A DNA stretch of 64,000 nt from Pseudomonas sp. HAR-UPW-AIA-41 (GTDB lineage: Bacteria; Pseudomonadota; Gammaproteobacteria; Pseudomonadales; Pseudomonadaceae), in contig NZ_NSLB01000004.1 of NCBI RefSeq assembly GCF_002304225.1, positions 1 to 64,000 of the forward strand. Reading direction: 5' to 3'. Shown here one piece after another: positions 55,370 through 63,311 of the stretch; within the stretch, counting starts at the first letter, position 1, and every line of letters starts with the position of its first letter. The notes below the pieces were generated by a model. The model ran no database searches and was not told the origin of the DNA. It worked only from the letters and a program-made list of their open reading frames with translations. Made by a program: the position numbers and the translations under genes.

Positions 55370-55956
55370 GCCGACTTCTCCTCGATGGTGGCGGGCTCGC
55401 CCAGCAAGCGCCGCAGTTTCTGCAAGGCATAACGCAGGCGGCTTTTCACCGTCTCCTGCGCCGTCGCGGTGAGTTCGGCAATCTCATGCAGCTCCAGATC
55501 GCCCTGGGCACGCAACAGGAACACCTCGCGCTGTTCGGCCGGCAGATCGGCCAGCGCCGCGGCCAGGCGTTGCTGGTCGCGGCTGAAGCTCAACTGCTGT
55601 TCGGGCCCCGCGGCAGGATCGGCGCGGCCATGCTCAGCCTCGTCGTAACTGTCGTGCAGCGCCGCCTTGCGGCCCTGGCGACGCCAGTGATCGATCAGCC
55701 GGTTGCGCGCGATCTGGTACAGCCAGGTCTTGAACTGCACCTGCTGGCGGATATCGCTGTCGGTGCGGATCAGGCTCAGCCAGGTTTCCTGAAACACCTC
55801 CTCGGCCAATGCCTGCTCGCCGCAGAGGCCGAGCAGAAAACGAAACAGGCCCTGGCGATGCCGCGCATACAGCTCGCCGAACGCCGCCGCATCGCCCTGT
55901 CGGTAGCGCCGCAACAGCGCGGCATCGCTGGCGCTCGGGGATGGCTCTGGGATCAT
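55366..55956 (-). CDS. ECF-family RNA polymerase sigma factor (SbrI-like)
   Basis: A 196-residue extracytoplasmic-function sigma factor. Region 2 runs from LLRRYRQGDAAAFGELYARH to QFKTWLYQIARNRLIDHWRR, with LAEEVFQETWLSLIR in 2.2; region 4 contains LPAEQREVFLLRAQGDLE and the helix-turn-helix TATAQETVKSRLRYALQKLR. Its start overlaps the VWA gene's end and its end overlaps the anti-sigma gene's start, so three proteins are translationally coupled. It corresponds by position to SbrI of P. aeruginosa. It probably autoregulates through the candidate promoter at 57687. Confidence 0.9.
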   Translation of the reverse strand: MIPEPSPSASDAALLRRYRQGDAAAFGELYARHRQGLFRFLLGLCGEQALAEEVFQETWLSLIRTDSDIRQQVQFKTWLYQIARNRLIDHWRRQGRKAALHDSYDEAEHGRADPAAGPEQQLSFSRDQQRLAAALADLPAEQREVFLLRAQGDLELHEIAELTATAQETVKSRLRYALQKLRRLLGEPATIEEKSA

Positions 55957-57647
55957 TGCACCGCATCCTGGGTGGAAAGCGCTGGATTGTGCAGGCTCTG
56001 CGCCAATTCAACCAGCTGGACAAACTCATGGCGCAGACCAAAGCGATCGTCCGCCAGCGCACCCCGGGCCAGCGCCAGGGTCGCGTCAGCGCCAAAGCCC
56101 TGGGTATAACGTTCCCCGCGCAGCTGCTGGGCAAAGGCCGCCACCGCCGCGGCAAAGCGCAGGTCGGCCGAAGGTTGCGCCGCCACCTGAGCCGGGAGCG
56201 GCTGCTCGATCATCTGGCTCTGGCCGCCCGTGACGGTCTTGTAGCGCAGGCGCAGCCAGGCCAGTTCACCGCTGTTGCTGGCCGGCGACTCGGCTGCCTG
56301 ATAGCGCAGCGGCTCGATCCAGCCCTTCTGGCCGGCCGGGACTATCTCGTACAGCGCGGTGACGCGCTGACCCGCGCCGATCTCGCCGGCATCGACCTGA
56401 TCATTGTTGAAGTCCTCGCGCTTGAGCTGACGATTCTCGTAACCAAGCAGGCGGTACTGGCTGACCTGCGCCGGGTTGAACTCGACCTGCAGCTTGACGT
56501 CGCGGGCCACCACCGAGAGCGTCGAGGCCAGCTGCTCTACCAGCACCTTGCGCGCCTCCTGTAGGGTATCGATGTAGGCGTAATTGCCGTCGCCGGCATC
56601 GGCCAGCTGCTCCATCAGCTGTTCGTTGTAGTTGTCCACGCCAAAGCCCAGGGTGGTCAGCGACACGCCGCTGCGGCGCTCGCGCTCGGCCATGGCCTTG
56701 AGCGAGGCAAAGTCGCTGATGCCGACATTGAAGTCACCGTCGGTGGCCAGCAGGATGCGGTTGATGCCGTCCTTCTGCAGGCTCTGGCGCGCCTGCTGGT
56801 AGGCCAGCTGGATGCCCGAAGCGCCGGCCGTGCCGCCGCCGGCGCTGAGCTGATCAATCGCCGCGCGGATGCGGACCTTGTCGCTACCCGGTGTGGAGGC
56901 CAGCACCACCCGCGCATCGGCGGCATAGGTCACCAGGGCCACCCGGTCCTCGGCTCGCAGTTGCTCGACCAACAGCTTCAGGGTGGCCTGCACCATCGGC
57001 AGGCCCTCGCGGCGGTCCATGGAGCCGGACACATCGACCAGAAACACCAGATTGGCTGGCGGCATCACGGCCAGGCCCTGCTCCTGCGCCGCCACGGCCA
57101 GCCGCAGCAGGCGTGTCTGCGGGTTCCAGGGCGTGGTCATCAGCTCGCTGCTGACGGCAAAGGGCCGGCCATCGGCGCGGCTCGGGTAATCGTAGGGAAA
57201 GTAGTTGACCAGCTCCTCCAGACGCACGGCGTCCCTGGGCGGCAGCTGACCGGCATTGAGAAAGCGCCGCACGTTGGCGTAGCTGCCGGTGTCCACGTCG
57301 ATGCTGAAGGTCGATACCGGCTGCTCTCTGACCAGTTGTACCGGGTTATCCGTCAGCGTCTGGTACTGCTCGCGCGGCACATCGCGGTAACCCGGCAGGC
57401 TGTTGTCCGCCTGCGGCGCGTAAGCCATCACCTCGGCACTGGCCGGCAGCGCCATCATGCGCTTGGCCGGTGCGGCGGCCAGCGGCGGGCTGGGCATCTC
57501 GGACTTGATCTTGGCGAGATCGGCCTGTGTTTCGGCCGGGCTCCTGCCGGCCGGCGCCTGCGGGCTTTCCGGAGCGCTGCAGGCCGCCAGCAGCAGGGTC
57601 AGGGTGAAACCGGCCAGCAGCGGTTGAACAACGGGGTGCAGGGTCAT
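55953..57647 (-). CDS. VWA-domain lipoprotein (YfbK-like), first gene of the ECF operon
   Basis: A 564-residue predicted lipoprotein. The signal peptide ends in TLTLLLAAC (lipidated Cys23). Next come the YfbK-type N-terminal domain (STFSIDVDTGSYANVRRFL, about 112-130), a von Willebrand A domain with the MIDAS motif VDVSGSMD (Asp205-x-Ser-x-Ser) and LLATDGDFNVG, and a C-terminal DUF3520-like domain (ASTLSVVARDVKLQVEFNPA). MIDAS residues are intact, so metal-dependent binding of a partner is expected. The ATG at 57647 follows GAGGAGAGGCGCC. It is coupled to the ECF sigma gene downstream, which is unusual. Confidence 0.88.
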   Translation of the reverse strand: MTLHPVVQPLLAGFTLTLLLAACSAPESPQAPAGRSPAETQADLAKIKSEMPSPPLAAAPAKRMMALPASAEVMAYAPQADNSLPGYRDVPREQYQTLTDNPVQLVREQPVSTFSIDVDTGSYANVRRFLNAGQLPPRDAVRLEELVNYFPYDYPSRADGRPFAVSSELMTTPWNPQTRLLRLAVAAQEQGLAVMPPANLVFLVDVSGSMDRREGLPMVQATLKLLVEQLRAEDRVALVTYAADARVVLASTPGSDKVRIRAAIDQLSAGGGTAGASGIQLAYQQARQSLQKDGINRILLATDGDFNVGISDFASLKAMAERERRSGVSLTTLGFGVDNYNEQLMEQLADAGDGNYAYIDTLQEARKVLVEQLASTLSVVARDVKLQVEFNPAQVSQYRLLGYENRQLKREDFNNDQVDAGEIGAGQRVTALYEIVPAGQKGWIEPLRYQAAESPASNSGELAWLRLRYKTVTGGQSQMIEQPLPAQVAAQPSADLRFAAAVAAFAQQLRGERYTQGFGADATLALARGALADDRFGLRHEFVQLVELAQSLHNPALSTQDAVQ

Positions 57648-57686
57648 GGCGCCTCTCCTCGGCAATGAACAGGGTGTTCAGCCAGG

Positions 57687-57716
57687 TAGACGGCGGTATC
57701 GAGTGAAGCGGGTTAA
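57687..57716 (-). promoter_or_regulatory. Candidate ECF-type promoter upstream of the VWA gene
   Basis: On the minus strand TTAACCC (57710-57716) and CGTCTA (57687-57692) are separated by 17 bases. The AACC and CGTC cores and the spacing are typical of promoters recognised by ECF sigma factors. It lies 40 bases before the VWA ATG, so the operon's sigma factor could control its own transcription. This is a consensus match only. Confidence 0.4.
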
Positions 57717-57740
57717 CCGCTAAATCTTTTGCGCAGCACG

Positions 57741-58163
57741 TCAGACGGCGCCCTGCGGTCCGCCCGGCAGGCAACCGGCCAGCAGGCGCCGAGCATTGGT
57801 CGCACAATCGATGTCGTCCGGTTTGGACTCAATCTCGTCAATCAGCGAGAGGAGATGGCGCTTGCTCTCGCCCAACTGCCGCTCCAGCGCCTCGATCTCG
57901 CGGACCTTGCCCTGCAGGGTGTCGATCAGCGTGCCGTGCTGCCACTGGGACAGGTCCTGAGGCAACAGAGTGCGCAGCTCGTCGAGGCTGAACCCCGCCT
58001 TCTGCGCCGTGGTGATCAGGTTGAGCACCAGCACCGCTTCCGCCGGATAGCGCCGGTAGCCGTTGGCCTGACGCTCGACCATCTTCAGCAGGCCAATGCT
58101 TTCGTAAAAGCGGATGCGGGAAGGGTTGAGGCCGGTACGCTCGGCCAGTTCACCAATTTTCAT
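57741..58163 (-). CDS. MerR-family transcriptional regulator
   Basis: A 140-residue MerR regulator. The DNA-binding domain is MKIGELAERTGLNPSRIRFY followed by ESIGLL and GYRRYPAEAV. A coiled coil (GKVREIEALERQLGESKRHL) follows, and the C-terminus carries two cysteines 11 residues apart in DDIDCATNARRLLAGC, which could bind metal or sense redox. The ATG at 58163 is preferred over a GTG at 58169. It is on the same strand as FadL upstream, with a 116-base gap, so it may have its own promoter. Target unknown. Confidence 0.85.
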   Translation of the reverse strand: MKIGELAERTGLNPSRIRFYESIGLLKMVERQANGYRRYPAEAVLVLNLITTAQKAGFSLDELRTLLPQDLSQWQHGTLIDTLQGKVREIEALERQLGESKRHLLSLIDEIESKPDDIDCATNARRLLAGCLPGGPQGAV

Positions 58164-58279
58164 TGTCACTTGCCCTGTCTACTACTCAGCAGAGGCCAAG
58201 GTTAACGCAAGGTGACGGTTTGCCACCTCACTAGTCAAATGACGTGAATTTCCGGCCATATGGTTCTGGAAGCAACTAC

Positions 58280-59572
58280 TCAGTAGCGCCAGGTCGCACT
58301 GACACTCAGCGCTTGAATCCAGGCGTCCTCAAGTTCGCCCGACACGCGCTTAGGATCGCCCAGCGGCAGGGATTTCTGTTGATCAATTTCCATATCGCCC
58401 ATCCACACCAGCTCATAGCTGAGGTTGAGGTCGGTGCGGTCATCCAGGGCGTACGTGAGGCCTGTCCCCAGGCGCCAGGTTTCACCCAGGGGTGTGGACA
58501 AGGTGCGATCTTCGTCATCCACTGGTGAACTGTCGTAAGCCAGGCCCAGACTCCACAGCCAGCGTGGGTCGAAACGATACTGCGTCCCCAGCGAGGCATG
58601 CCAGGTGTCGCGGTAGTTGGCATCCTGAGTGATCGAGCGAGGCGTCGCGCTGTCGAGGTCGATGCCGACCTCGCCGAAGCGCGACCAGTCCTGCCAGTTC
58701 AGGCTGGTCAGCAGCGCCCACTGGGCATCGAGCTGGTGGTACAGACTTAAGGTCAGCGTCTGCGGGAGGTGCATGTCGATACGCGTGGATGCTTCCAGTA
58801 CACCGCGGTTGCGCAGCACGGTTTCCGCGACGGGCCCCAGGTTCTGCAGGTCGAGATCGTCGTCGAATTGCACATCGATCTCGCTGGTGTAGCTCATTCC
58901 CAGGCGAGTGCCGGGTTCGGGTTCGTACAGGACGCCGAGCTGGGCACCATAACCCAAGTCGTTGTCCTGATAAGCGAGACGGCCATCATCTCGCTGCAGA
59001 AGTCCGAAGGGATCATTGTCCAACGCCAACTGGGTGTCGAACATCGCATAGAACGCGCGCAAGCCGATGCCTACGGCCCACTGCTCGTCGACACGGTAGG
59101 CCAGCGAGGGCATCAGCGTCATGCCGGTGAGTGAGCCGTTCTGCAGGAAGTAGCGGCCGCTCCATGCGTTCTCGTAGTTGATGTCCAGACCGAAATCACC
59201 ATAGGCGGCGAAGCCGGCGGACCAGCCATCTTCCAGCGCCTGGGTGACGAACAGGCTGCCGCCGGGTGCCCAGTCCATGGCGTTACCGCTGTCTCCGCCA
59301 CCGATATTGGTATTGCCATCGGTGTCGAAGCGCAGATTGCCATGCAGCACCTGAGCGCCAGCAGTGATCTGCGTACCCGGCAGCCAGGCCATGCCGGCGA
59401 CATTGCTGGCCAGAGTAGCCGGCCCCTGGGCACGGGCAGCGGCGCCCGCGTTGGCCAGGCCGACATTGTCGCTACCCACCTCATAGAGGATCAGGCCGCC
59501 GGCCTGCGCAGTCAGCGGGGCCAAGGCCAGGCTGGCAAGCAGTATTGCGGTGCGATGAGTCATCGTGGGCAT
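58280..59572 (-). CDS. FadL-family outer-membrane hydrophobic-compound transporter
   Basis: A 430-residue outer-membrane protein. The signal peptide is TAILLASLALAPLTAQA, then GGLILYEVGSDNVGLANAG, the FadL N-terminal hatch region, ANAGAAARA and ASNVAGMAWLPGTQ; the barrel ends in ATWRY. Family members take up long-chain fatty acids, aromatic hydrocarbons or steroids by lateral diffusion. It lies 18 bases after the DUF1254 gene and is cotranscribed with it. The ATG at 59572 follows AGGAAGCCTGCC; a second ATG at 59563 is possible. Confidence 0.9.
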   Translation of the reverse strand: MPTMTHRTAILLASLALAPLTAQAGGLILYEVGSDNVGLANAGAAARAQGPATLASNVAGMAWLPGTQITAGAQVLHGNLRFDTDGNTNIGGGDSGNAMDWAPGGSLFVTQALEDGWSAGFAAYGDFGLDINYENAWSGRYFLQNGSLTGMTLMPSLAYRVDEQWAVGIGLRAFYAMFDTQLALDNDPFGLLQRDDGRLAYQDNDLGYGAQLGVLYEPEPGTRLGMSYTSEIDVQFDDDLDLQNLGPVAETVLRNRGVLEASTRIDMHLPQTLTLSLYHQLDAQWALLTSLNWQDWSRFGEVGIDLDSATPRSITQDANYRDTWHASLGTQYRFDPRWLWSLGLAYDSSPVDDEDRTLSTPLGETWRLGTGLTYALDDRTDLNLSYELVWMGDMEIDQQKSLPLGDPKRVSGELEDAWIQALSVSATWRY

Positions 59573-59590
59573 GGCAGGCTTCCTGGTCAC

Positions 59591-60997
59591 TTACAGGGCT
59601 TTGACGATAGCCGGCGGCTGCCAACTGCCACTGCCTGCTGGCAGGATCGACGGTGCCTCGACGCGCGGCCAGTACAGGCGCATCACCAGATAGATAGGGC
59701 CGTTCGGGGCAGGCAGCCAGTTGGCTTCCTTGTCTGCTCCGGGCGAATCCTTCTGGATGTACAGGGTCAGCGAGCCGTCGGCGTTTTTCTGCATGTCCGG
59801 CAACATCGGCGAATTGATCAGGTAGCGGTTGATCGGGTTCTTGATCAGTAGCTGGGTGTTGCCGTCGTAAAGGGTCACCGACCAGAACGAGTTGACCGGC
59901 GGCAGCTGGCCCGCCGGGAAGGTCAGGGTGTAGTTGTGCTGGCTGCCGTCCAGAGGTTCGCCATTGGCCAGGGTACGGGTCATCGGATATACCGCCTCGA
60001 CCGCATCGTTGCCGAAGATGCCGGCCGAAGCCGCCGCCGCGCGCAGCAGCCAGTTGCCGTTATAGAAGGCACGGTCACCGAAGGCCGAGCCGACCCGCCA
60101 GCCGTTGATATCCTTGAGCGCTGTTTGCAGGAAGTCCTTGATCTTCGCTTCGCCCTGCTGCATGCCTTTGATCACTGCGGCCTGGGTTACCGGCGTTGGG
60201 GTCTCGAGCGCCTTCATCAGAGTGTTCAGCTTGGCGCGGGCCTCCCGCTCCTCAGGACCGGGTGGAGCAAATTGCAGGGCGAACGCCAGGTATTCCCAGA
60301 AGCGGGTCTTGGCCAGCTCCTTGTCGATTTTCGGGAAATCCGGCAGCGGTTTGGCCGCTGGCGCTGGCTGTTTCAGATAGGCGGACAGCGGGCGCACCTG
60401 GTAGCCGGCCTGGATGGCCTCGACGTTCGGCATGTCTGCCGGGTTGAACAGCTGGGTGCGATAGGCCACTGCCGAGAATTGGGTGGAAGAGTGGAATACC
60501 TGCTTGATGCCCGGTGGGGGCTGTCCCTGCCAGTCCGGGCCGACCACCAGGTAGTCGCCGGCTTCCGAGCCAGTGGCACGCTGGCCGATGTAGCCATAGT
60601 TGAAGGTGTTGCCGTCGCACAGCATGACCGAGTAGTAGCGCTCCTTGGGTACCGCCGGTACCGAGAGCACCATGGGCTCGTTGCGCAGGTCCAGCCAGAG
60701 CAGTGAGTAAGGGGTATCGCTGTTGGGTGTGACGATGGCCGTGTCTTCATAGGTGAAGACACGGTTCTCGTTCTTGATCACGTTGAACGGCGCTTTGTAC
60801 TGCGGCGAACTTTTATCGACGCTGTATTCGTACATCACCGCGTAGTTCATCACGATGGGCAGGCCGTAGAGAAAGCTTTCTTCGGCCAGCGTGGTGATCT
60901 GTTCTGACGACAGCGTCTGAGCGTTCACTGGCTGGATTGTACTGCCCATAGCCAGTGCCGCCGACAGCCCGAGGGCATGAATAATCCGTTTACGCAT
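59591..60997 (-). CDS. DUF1254/DUF1214-domain periplasmic protein
   Basis: A 468-residue secreted protein with a signal peptide (HALGLSAALAMGSTIQPVNAQ). The DUF1254 domain occupies about residues 50-170 (LYGLPIVMNYAVMYEYS; VTPNSDTPYSLLWLDLR) and DUF1214 the C-terminal part (about 340-450: YTLTFPAGQLPPVNSFWSVT; YLVMRLYWPR). Such proteins are widespread and uncharacterised. An excellent TAAGGAGATGAGGCT precedes the ATG. A 14-base hairpin separates it from the upstream DUF3313 gene. Linkage to FadL suggests handling of a hydrophobic substrate. Confidence 0.88.
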   Translation of the reverse strand: MRKRIIHALGLSAALAMGSTIQPVNAQTLSSEQITTLAEESFLYGLPIVMNYAVMYEYSVDKSSPQYKAPFNVIKNENRVFTYEDTAIVTPNSDTPYSLLWLDLRNEPMVLSVPAVPKERYYSVMLCDGNTFNYGYIGQRATGSEAGDYLVVGPDWQGQPPPGIKQVFHSSTQFSAVAYRTQLFNPADMPNVEAIQAGYQVRPLSAYLKQPAPAAKPLPDFPKIDKELAKTRFWEYLAFALQFAPPGPEEREARAKLNTLMKALETPTPVTQAAVIKGMQQGEAKIKDFLQTALKDINGWRVGSAFGDRAFYNGNWLLRAAAASAGIFGNDAVEAVYPMTRTLANGEPLDGSQHNYTLTFPAGQLPPVNSFWSVTLYDGNTQLLIKNPINRYLINSPMLPDMQKNADGSLTLYIQKDSPGADKEANWLPAPNGPIYLVMRLYWPRVEAPSILPAGSGSWQPPAIVKAL

Positions 60998-61026
60998 AGC
61001 CTCATCTCCTTACTGAAACACGCACG

Positions 61027-61058
61027 CAGGGTCTGGGGCGATTTCGCCCCAGACCCTG
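61027..61058. terminator. Strong hairpin between DUF3313 and DUF1254 genes
   Basis: CAGGGTCTGGGGCG (61027-61040) and CGCCCCAGACCCTG (61045-61058) form a 14-base perfect stem with an ATTT loop. It lies in the 103-base gap between two minus-strand genes, dividing the right-hand cluster into two transcription units or acting as an attenuator. Confidence 0.75.
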
Positions 61059-61100
61059 GCCGACTGTCGAGCCTATTACAACGTCAGCATCACTGTAACC

Positions 61101-61778
61101 TTAGTGACCTGAAGTTGGCTTGAAGCTGATCGCATCACGGGTCAACTGATCGATCACCGGGCGCATGTCGGCGGTGGTGATCTTCTGCTGATCATTACTC
61201 AAGGTCTTGCCAAAGCCCTTGCGCACCAGTCGCATTACCGGCTGCCCGGAGCGATGGTCGATCAGCTCGCCTTCCAGATAGAGCTCGCTGTTCTGGTCAC
61301 GCTCTCCGGCGGCGGTCAGTGCCCCGGCAAGCACCAGCGCGATCGGCAGCACCTCATAGGGACGCAAGCCTTGCGTTTCGGCAGCTACACCGGTGATGGC
61401 GCCACGAAACACCAGCGTACGAGGCCCAGCCGAGGCTGCGTCCACCAGCGGCAGGCGCTGGGCGATGGCGCCGCCGATCTGCTGGTTGGCCTGGGCGAGC
61501 AGCGCGTCCAGGGTGGCCTGATCGATGCGGGCATCGGGCTTTGGCTGAGGGTAGTAGCTCAGTGGCTGAAGGATCACGCTGTCGTACTGGCTGACGTCAA
61601 ACCCAGGAGCGACCCAACGCAATACCGTGGCACCGGAAACCGTCTTCACCGACTCGAGCCCCTCATAACTGGAGAGGAACCCGGAATATTGGGACTGCTT
61701 GACCGTCTTGCTGGTACAGCCCGCCAGGGCCAGACCGAGAGCAACAACGGCAGGGAACAGCAAATTCTTGGACATCAT
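61101..61778 (-). CDS. DUF3313-family lipoprotein
   Basis: A 225-residue predicted lipoprotein; the signal peptide ends in LGLALAGC with the lipidated cysteine at residue 21. The mature part fits DUF3313: YSGFLSSYEGL near the N-terminus, LRWVAPGFDVSQYDSVILQP and the C-terminal LEGELIDHRSGQPVMRLVRK. Members are outer-membrane-associated and uncharacterised. Two ATG codons (61778, 61775) are possible starts behind AGGAATTCACCGC. It follows the TetR gene by 63 bases. Confidence 0.85.
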   Translation of the reverse strand: MMSKNLLFPAVVALGLALAGCTSKTVKQSQYSGFLSSYEGLESVKTVSGATVLRWVAPGFDVSQYDSVILQPLSYYPQPKPDARIDQATLDALLAQANQQIGGAIAQRLPLVDAASAGPRTLVFRGAITGVAAETQGLRPYEVLPIALVLAGALTAAGERDQNSELYLEGELIDHRSGQPVMRLVRKGFGKTLSNDQQKITTADMRPVIDQLTRDAISFKPTSGH

Positions 61779-61841
61779 GCGGTGAATTCCTGGTTGAGTA
61801 AAAACGCTGATCTGCCGCCACTATGGCCGCAGATTTAGTAG

Positions 61842-62510
61842 TCAGTGACCAATAAACAGTGCGTCTTCGTGTGGCTGTGGTTGACCAAAACTCAGTGCAG
61901 CAACACGGGCAGCCTCCTCCGATCCAATCCCCAAGGAGCGCAGGATGGCGCCGACCAACTCGGCCACATAAGCGTCACTCAGCGGCCGCTGCAGCAGCGA
62001 GCCGAACGTGCAGAGCACCGGTCCCAGCACCAGGTCGATCGCCAGCGCCGGATCACTCAGGGTGAACAGCCCCGCCTTCAGCCCCATCTGAACATCACGG
62101 GCAATGGCGTTGGTAGCGCCGCCTCCGGCGAACACCGCCTGTGCGCCGCCCTTGACCAGAAAGGCTGCGACAAGTGGATAGCGCTGCGCCAGCTGGACGC
62201 AGAGCGTCACCCCACAGGCCACTCGTACTGCGGCGTTGTCATGCAGCAACACCTGGGAATCGACCGAGCTGACGATCTCGTTGCTGACCTCGGCAGCCAC
62301 GGCCAGAAACAACTCGCGCTCACAGCGGAAATGGTTGTAGAAAGTGCCCCGCGACAGCCCCGCCTGACGGATGACCAGATCAATGATCGGCACATCGAGT
62401 CCCTGCTCGGCGAACAGCTGAAAGGCCGTCTGCAGCAGCTTGCGCCGGGTGCGCAGGCGCCGGTCGGCACCTACCCGGGTGCGGTGGTCGATGCACGTAC
62501 TCTGCTGCAT
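61842..62510 (-). CDS. TetR-family transcriptional regulator
   Basis: A 222-residue TetR regulator. The DNA-binding domain is about residues 20-70 (RRKLLQTAFQLFAEQGLDVP; IRQAGLSRGTFYNHFRCERE). The C-terminal domain carries GLFTLSDPALAIDLVLGP and probably binds a hydrophobic ligand. It lies 13 bases after the beta-barrel gene and is within the cluster, so it probably controls the sulfatase set and itself. The ATG at 62510 follows GAGGTCTGCC. Confidence 0.88.
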   Translation of the reverse strand: MQQSTCIDHRTRVGADRRLRTRRKLLQTAFQLFAEQGLDVPIIDLVIRQAGLSRGTFYNHFRCERELFLAVAAEVSNEIVSSVDSQVLLHDNAAVRVACGVTLCVQLAQRYPLVAAFLVKGGAQAVFAGGGATNAIARDVQMGLKAGLFTLSDPALAIDLVLGPVLCTFGSLLQRPLSDAYVAELVGAILRSLGIGSEEAARVAALSFGQPQPHEDALFIGH

Positions 62511-62523
62511 GGCAGACCTCGGT

Positions 62524-63291
62524 TTAGAAGTGGTAGCTCATACCCAGATACGGCCCTTCGTTTTCCATGTCATAGACAAAGTCGCCCTTGTCGTAATCAA
62601 CCTTCATGTAGCGCACGCCGAAGTCGGCCGTGAAGCGCTCACTGAGCGCATAGGAAAGGCCCAGTTGCGCCTGGGTGGTGAGGTCCGAGCCCATGCCGAA
62701 GCCACCGACGTCGGCGCTGGCAACCAGCGCCAGTTGCCCTGTCACAGGCAGGCTTCCCCGCACACCGATGAAAGGCTCTGTCCAGTCGACGGTCTGATCG
62801 TGGTCCAGTTCGGCCGTGGCACCGAATACTCGGGCATCCAGGTCGAGGCTCTCGCGGATACGGGTGTAGCGCACACCGACGAAGGCATCGGAGGTGGCTG
62901 CCTGATCCAGCCAGCGGTAGGCGAGGGCGCTGGAGAGCATGGTCTGGCGTACGGTCATGTCGGCGTCGGCACGGGCCGCTCCACGCGGGCCGGCCATGCT
63001 GACCGAGTCAGAGGTCTTCATGTACATGCTGTCGAGCAGAATGCCCCAGCGGCCATGCTGGAACTCCATGGCGCCCATGAAGCCGGCATCCAGGGTGTGC
63101 AGGATGTCGGAGAAGCTCATGTCGAGCTGAGCTTCCGGAAGGTCTCTGATCTGCGTGCTGCCGTGCATACGGGTGGCCCACAGGTAGGGGGTGACCTTCA
63201 CCTCCCAGCCTTCATCGGCCTGGGCCTGCGAGGCAAACAAAGTGGTGATGGCCAGACTGGTGCCCAGAGCCAGGGTGTTTAGTGCTTTCAT
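62524..63291 (-). CDS. Outer-membrane beta-barrel protein
   Basis: A 255-residue predicted outer-membrane protein. The signal peptide is NTLALGTSLAITTLFASQAQA, then ADEGWEVKVTPYLWATRMHG, a pattern common in small eight-stranded barrels, and alternate strands such as FVGVRYTRIRESLDLDARVF. The C-terminus GPYLGMSYHF has the terminal Phe for barrel assembly. The ATG at 63291 (MKALNTLAL) is the family-like start; the frame to 63315 overlaps the sulfatase end. Function unknown; possibly a porin for the sulfatase substrate. Confidence 0.78.
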   Translation of the reverse strand: MKALNTLALGTSLAITTLFASQAQADEGWEVKVTPYLWATRMHGSTQIRDLPEAQLDMSFSDILHTLDAGFMGAMEFQHGRWGILLDSMYMKTSDSVSMAGPRGAARADADMTVRQTMLSSALAYRWLDQAATSDAFVGVRYTRIRESLDLDARVFGATAELDHDQTVDWTEPFIGVRGSLPVTGQLALVASADVGGFGMGSDLTTQAQLGLSYALSERFTADFGVRYMKVDYDKGDFVYDMENEGPYLGMSYHF

Positions 63292-63311
63292 CAAAAATGC
63301 TCGCTCAGCCA

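Noticed and set aside
57711..57718. GGTTAACC palindrome as a separate operator
   Set aside because: An eight-base palindrome is expected by chance and overlaps the candidate -35 element already reported.
58276..58286. CTACT-C-AGTAG palindrome at the end of the FadL gene as terminator
   Set aside because: A five-base stem with a one-base loop is too weak to claim.
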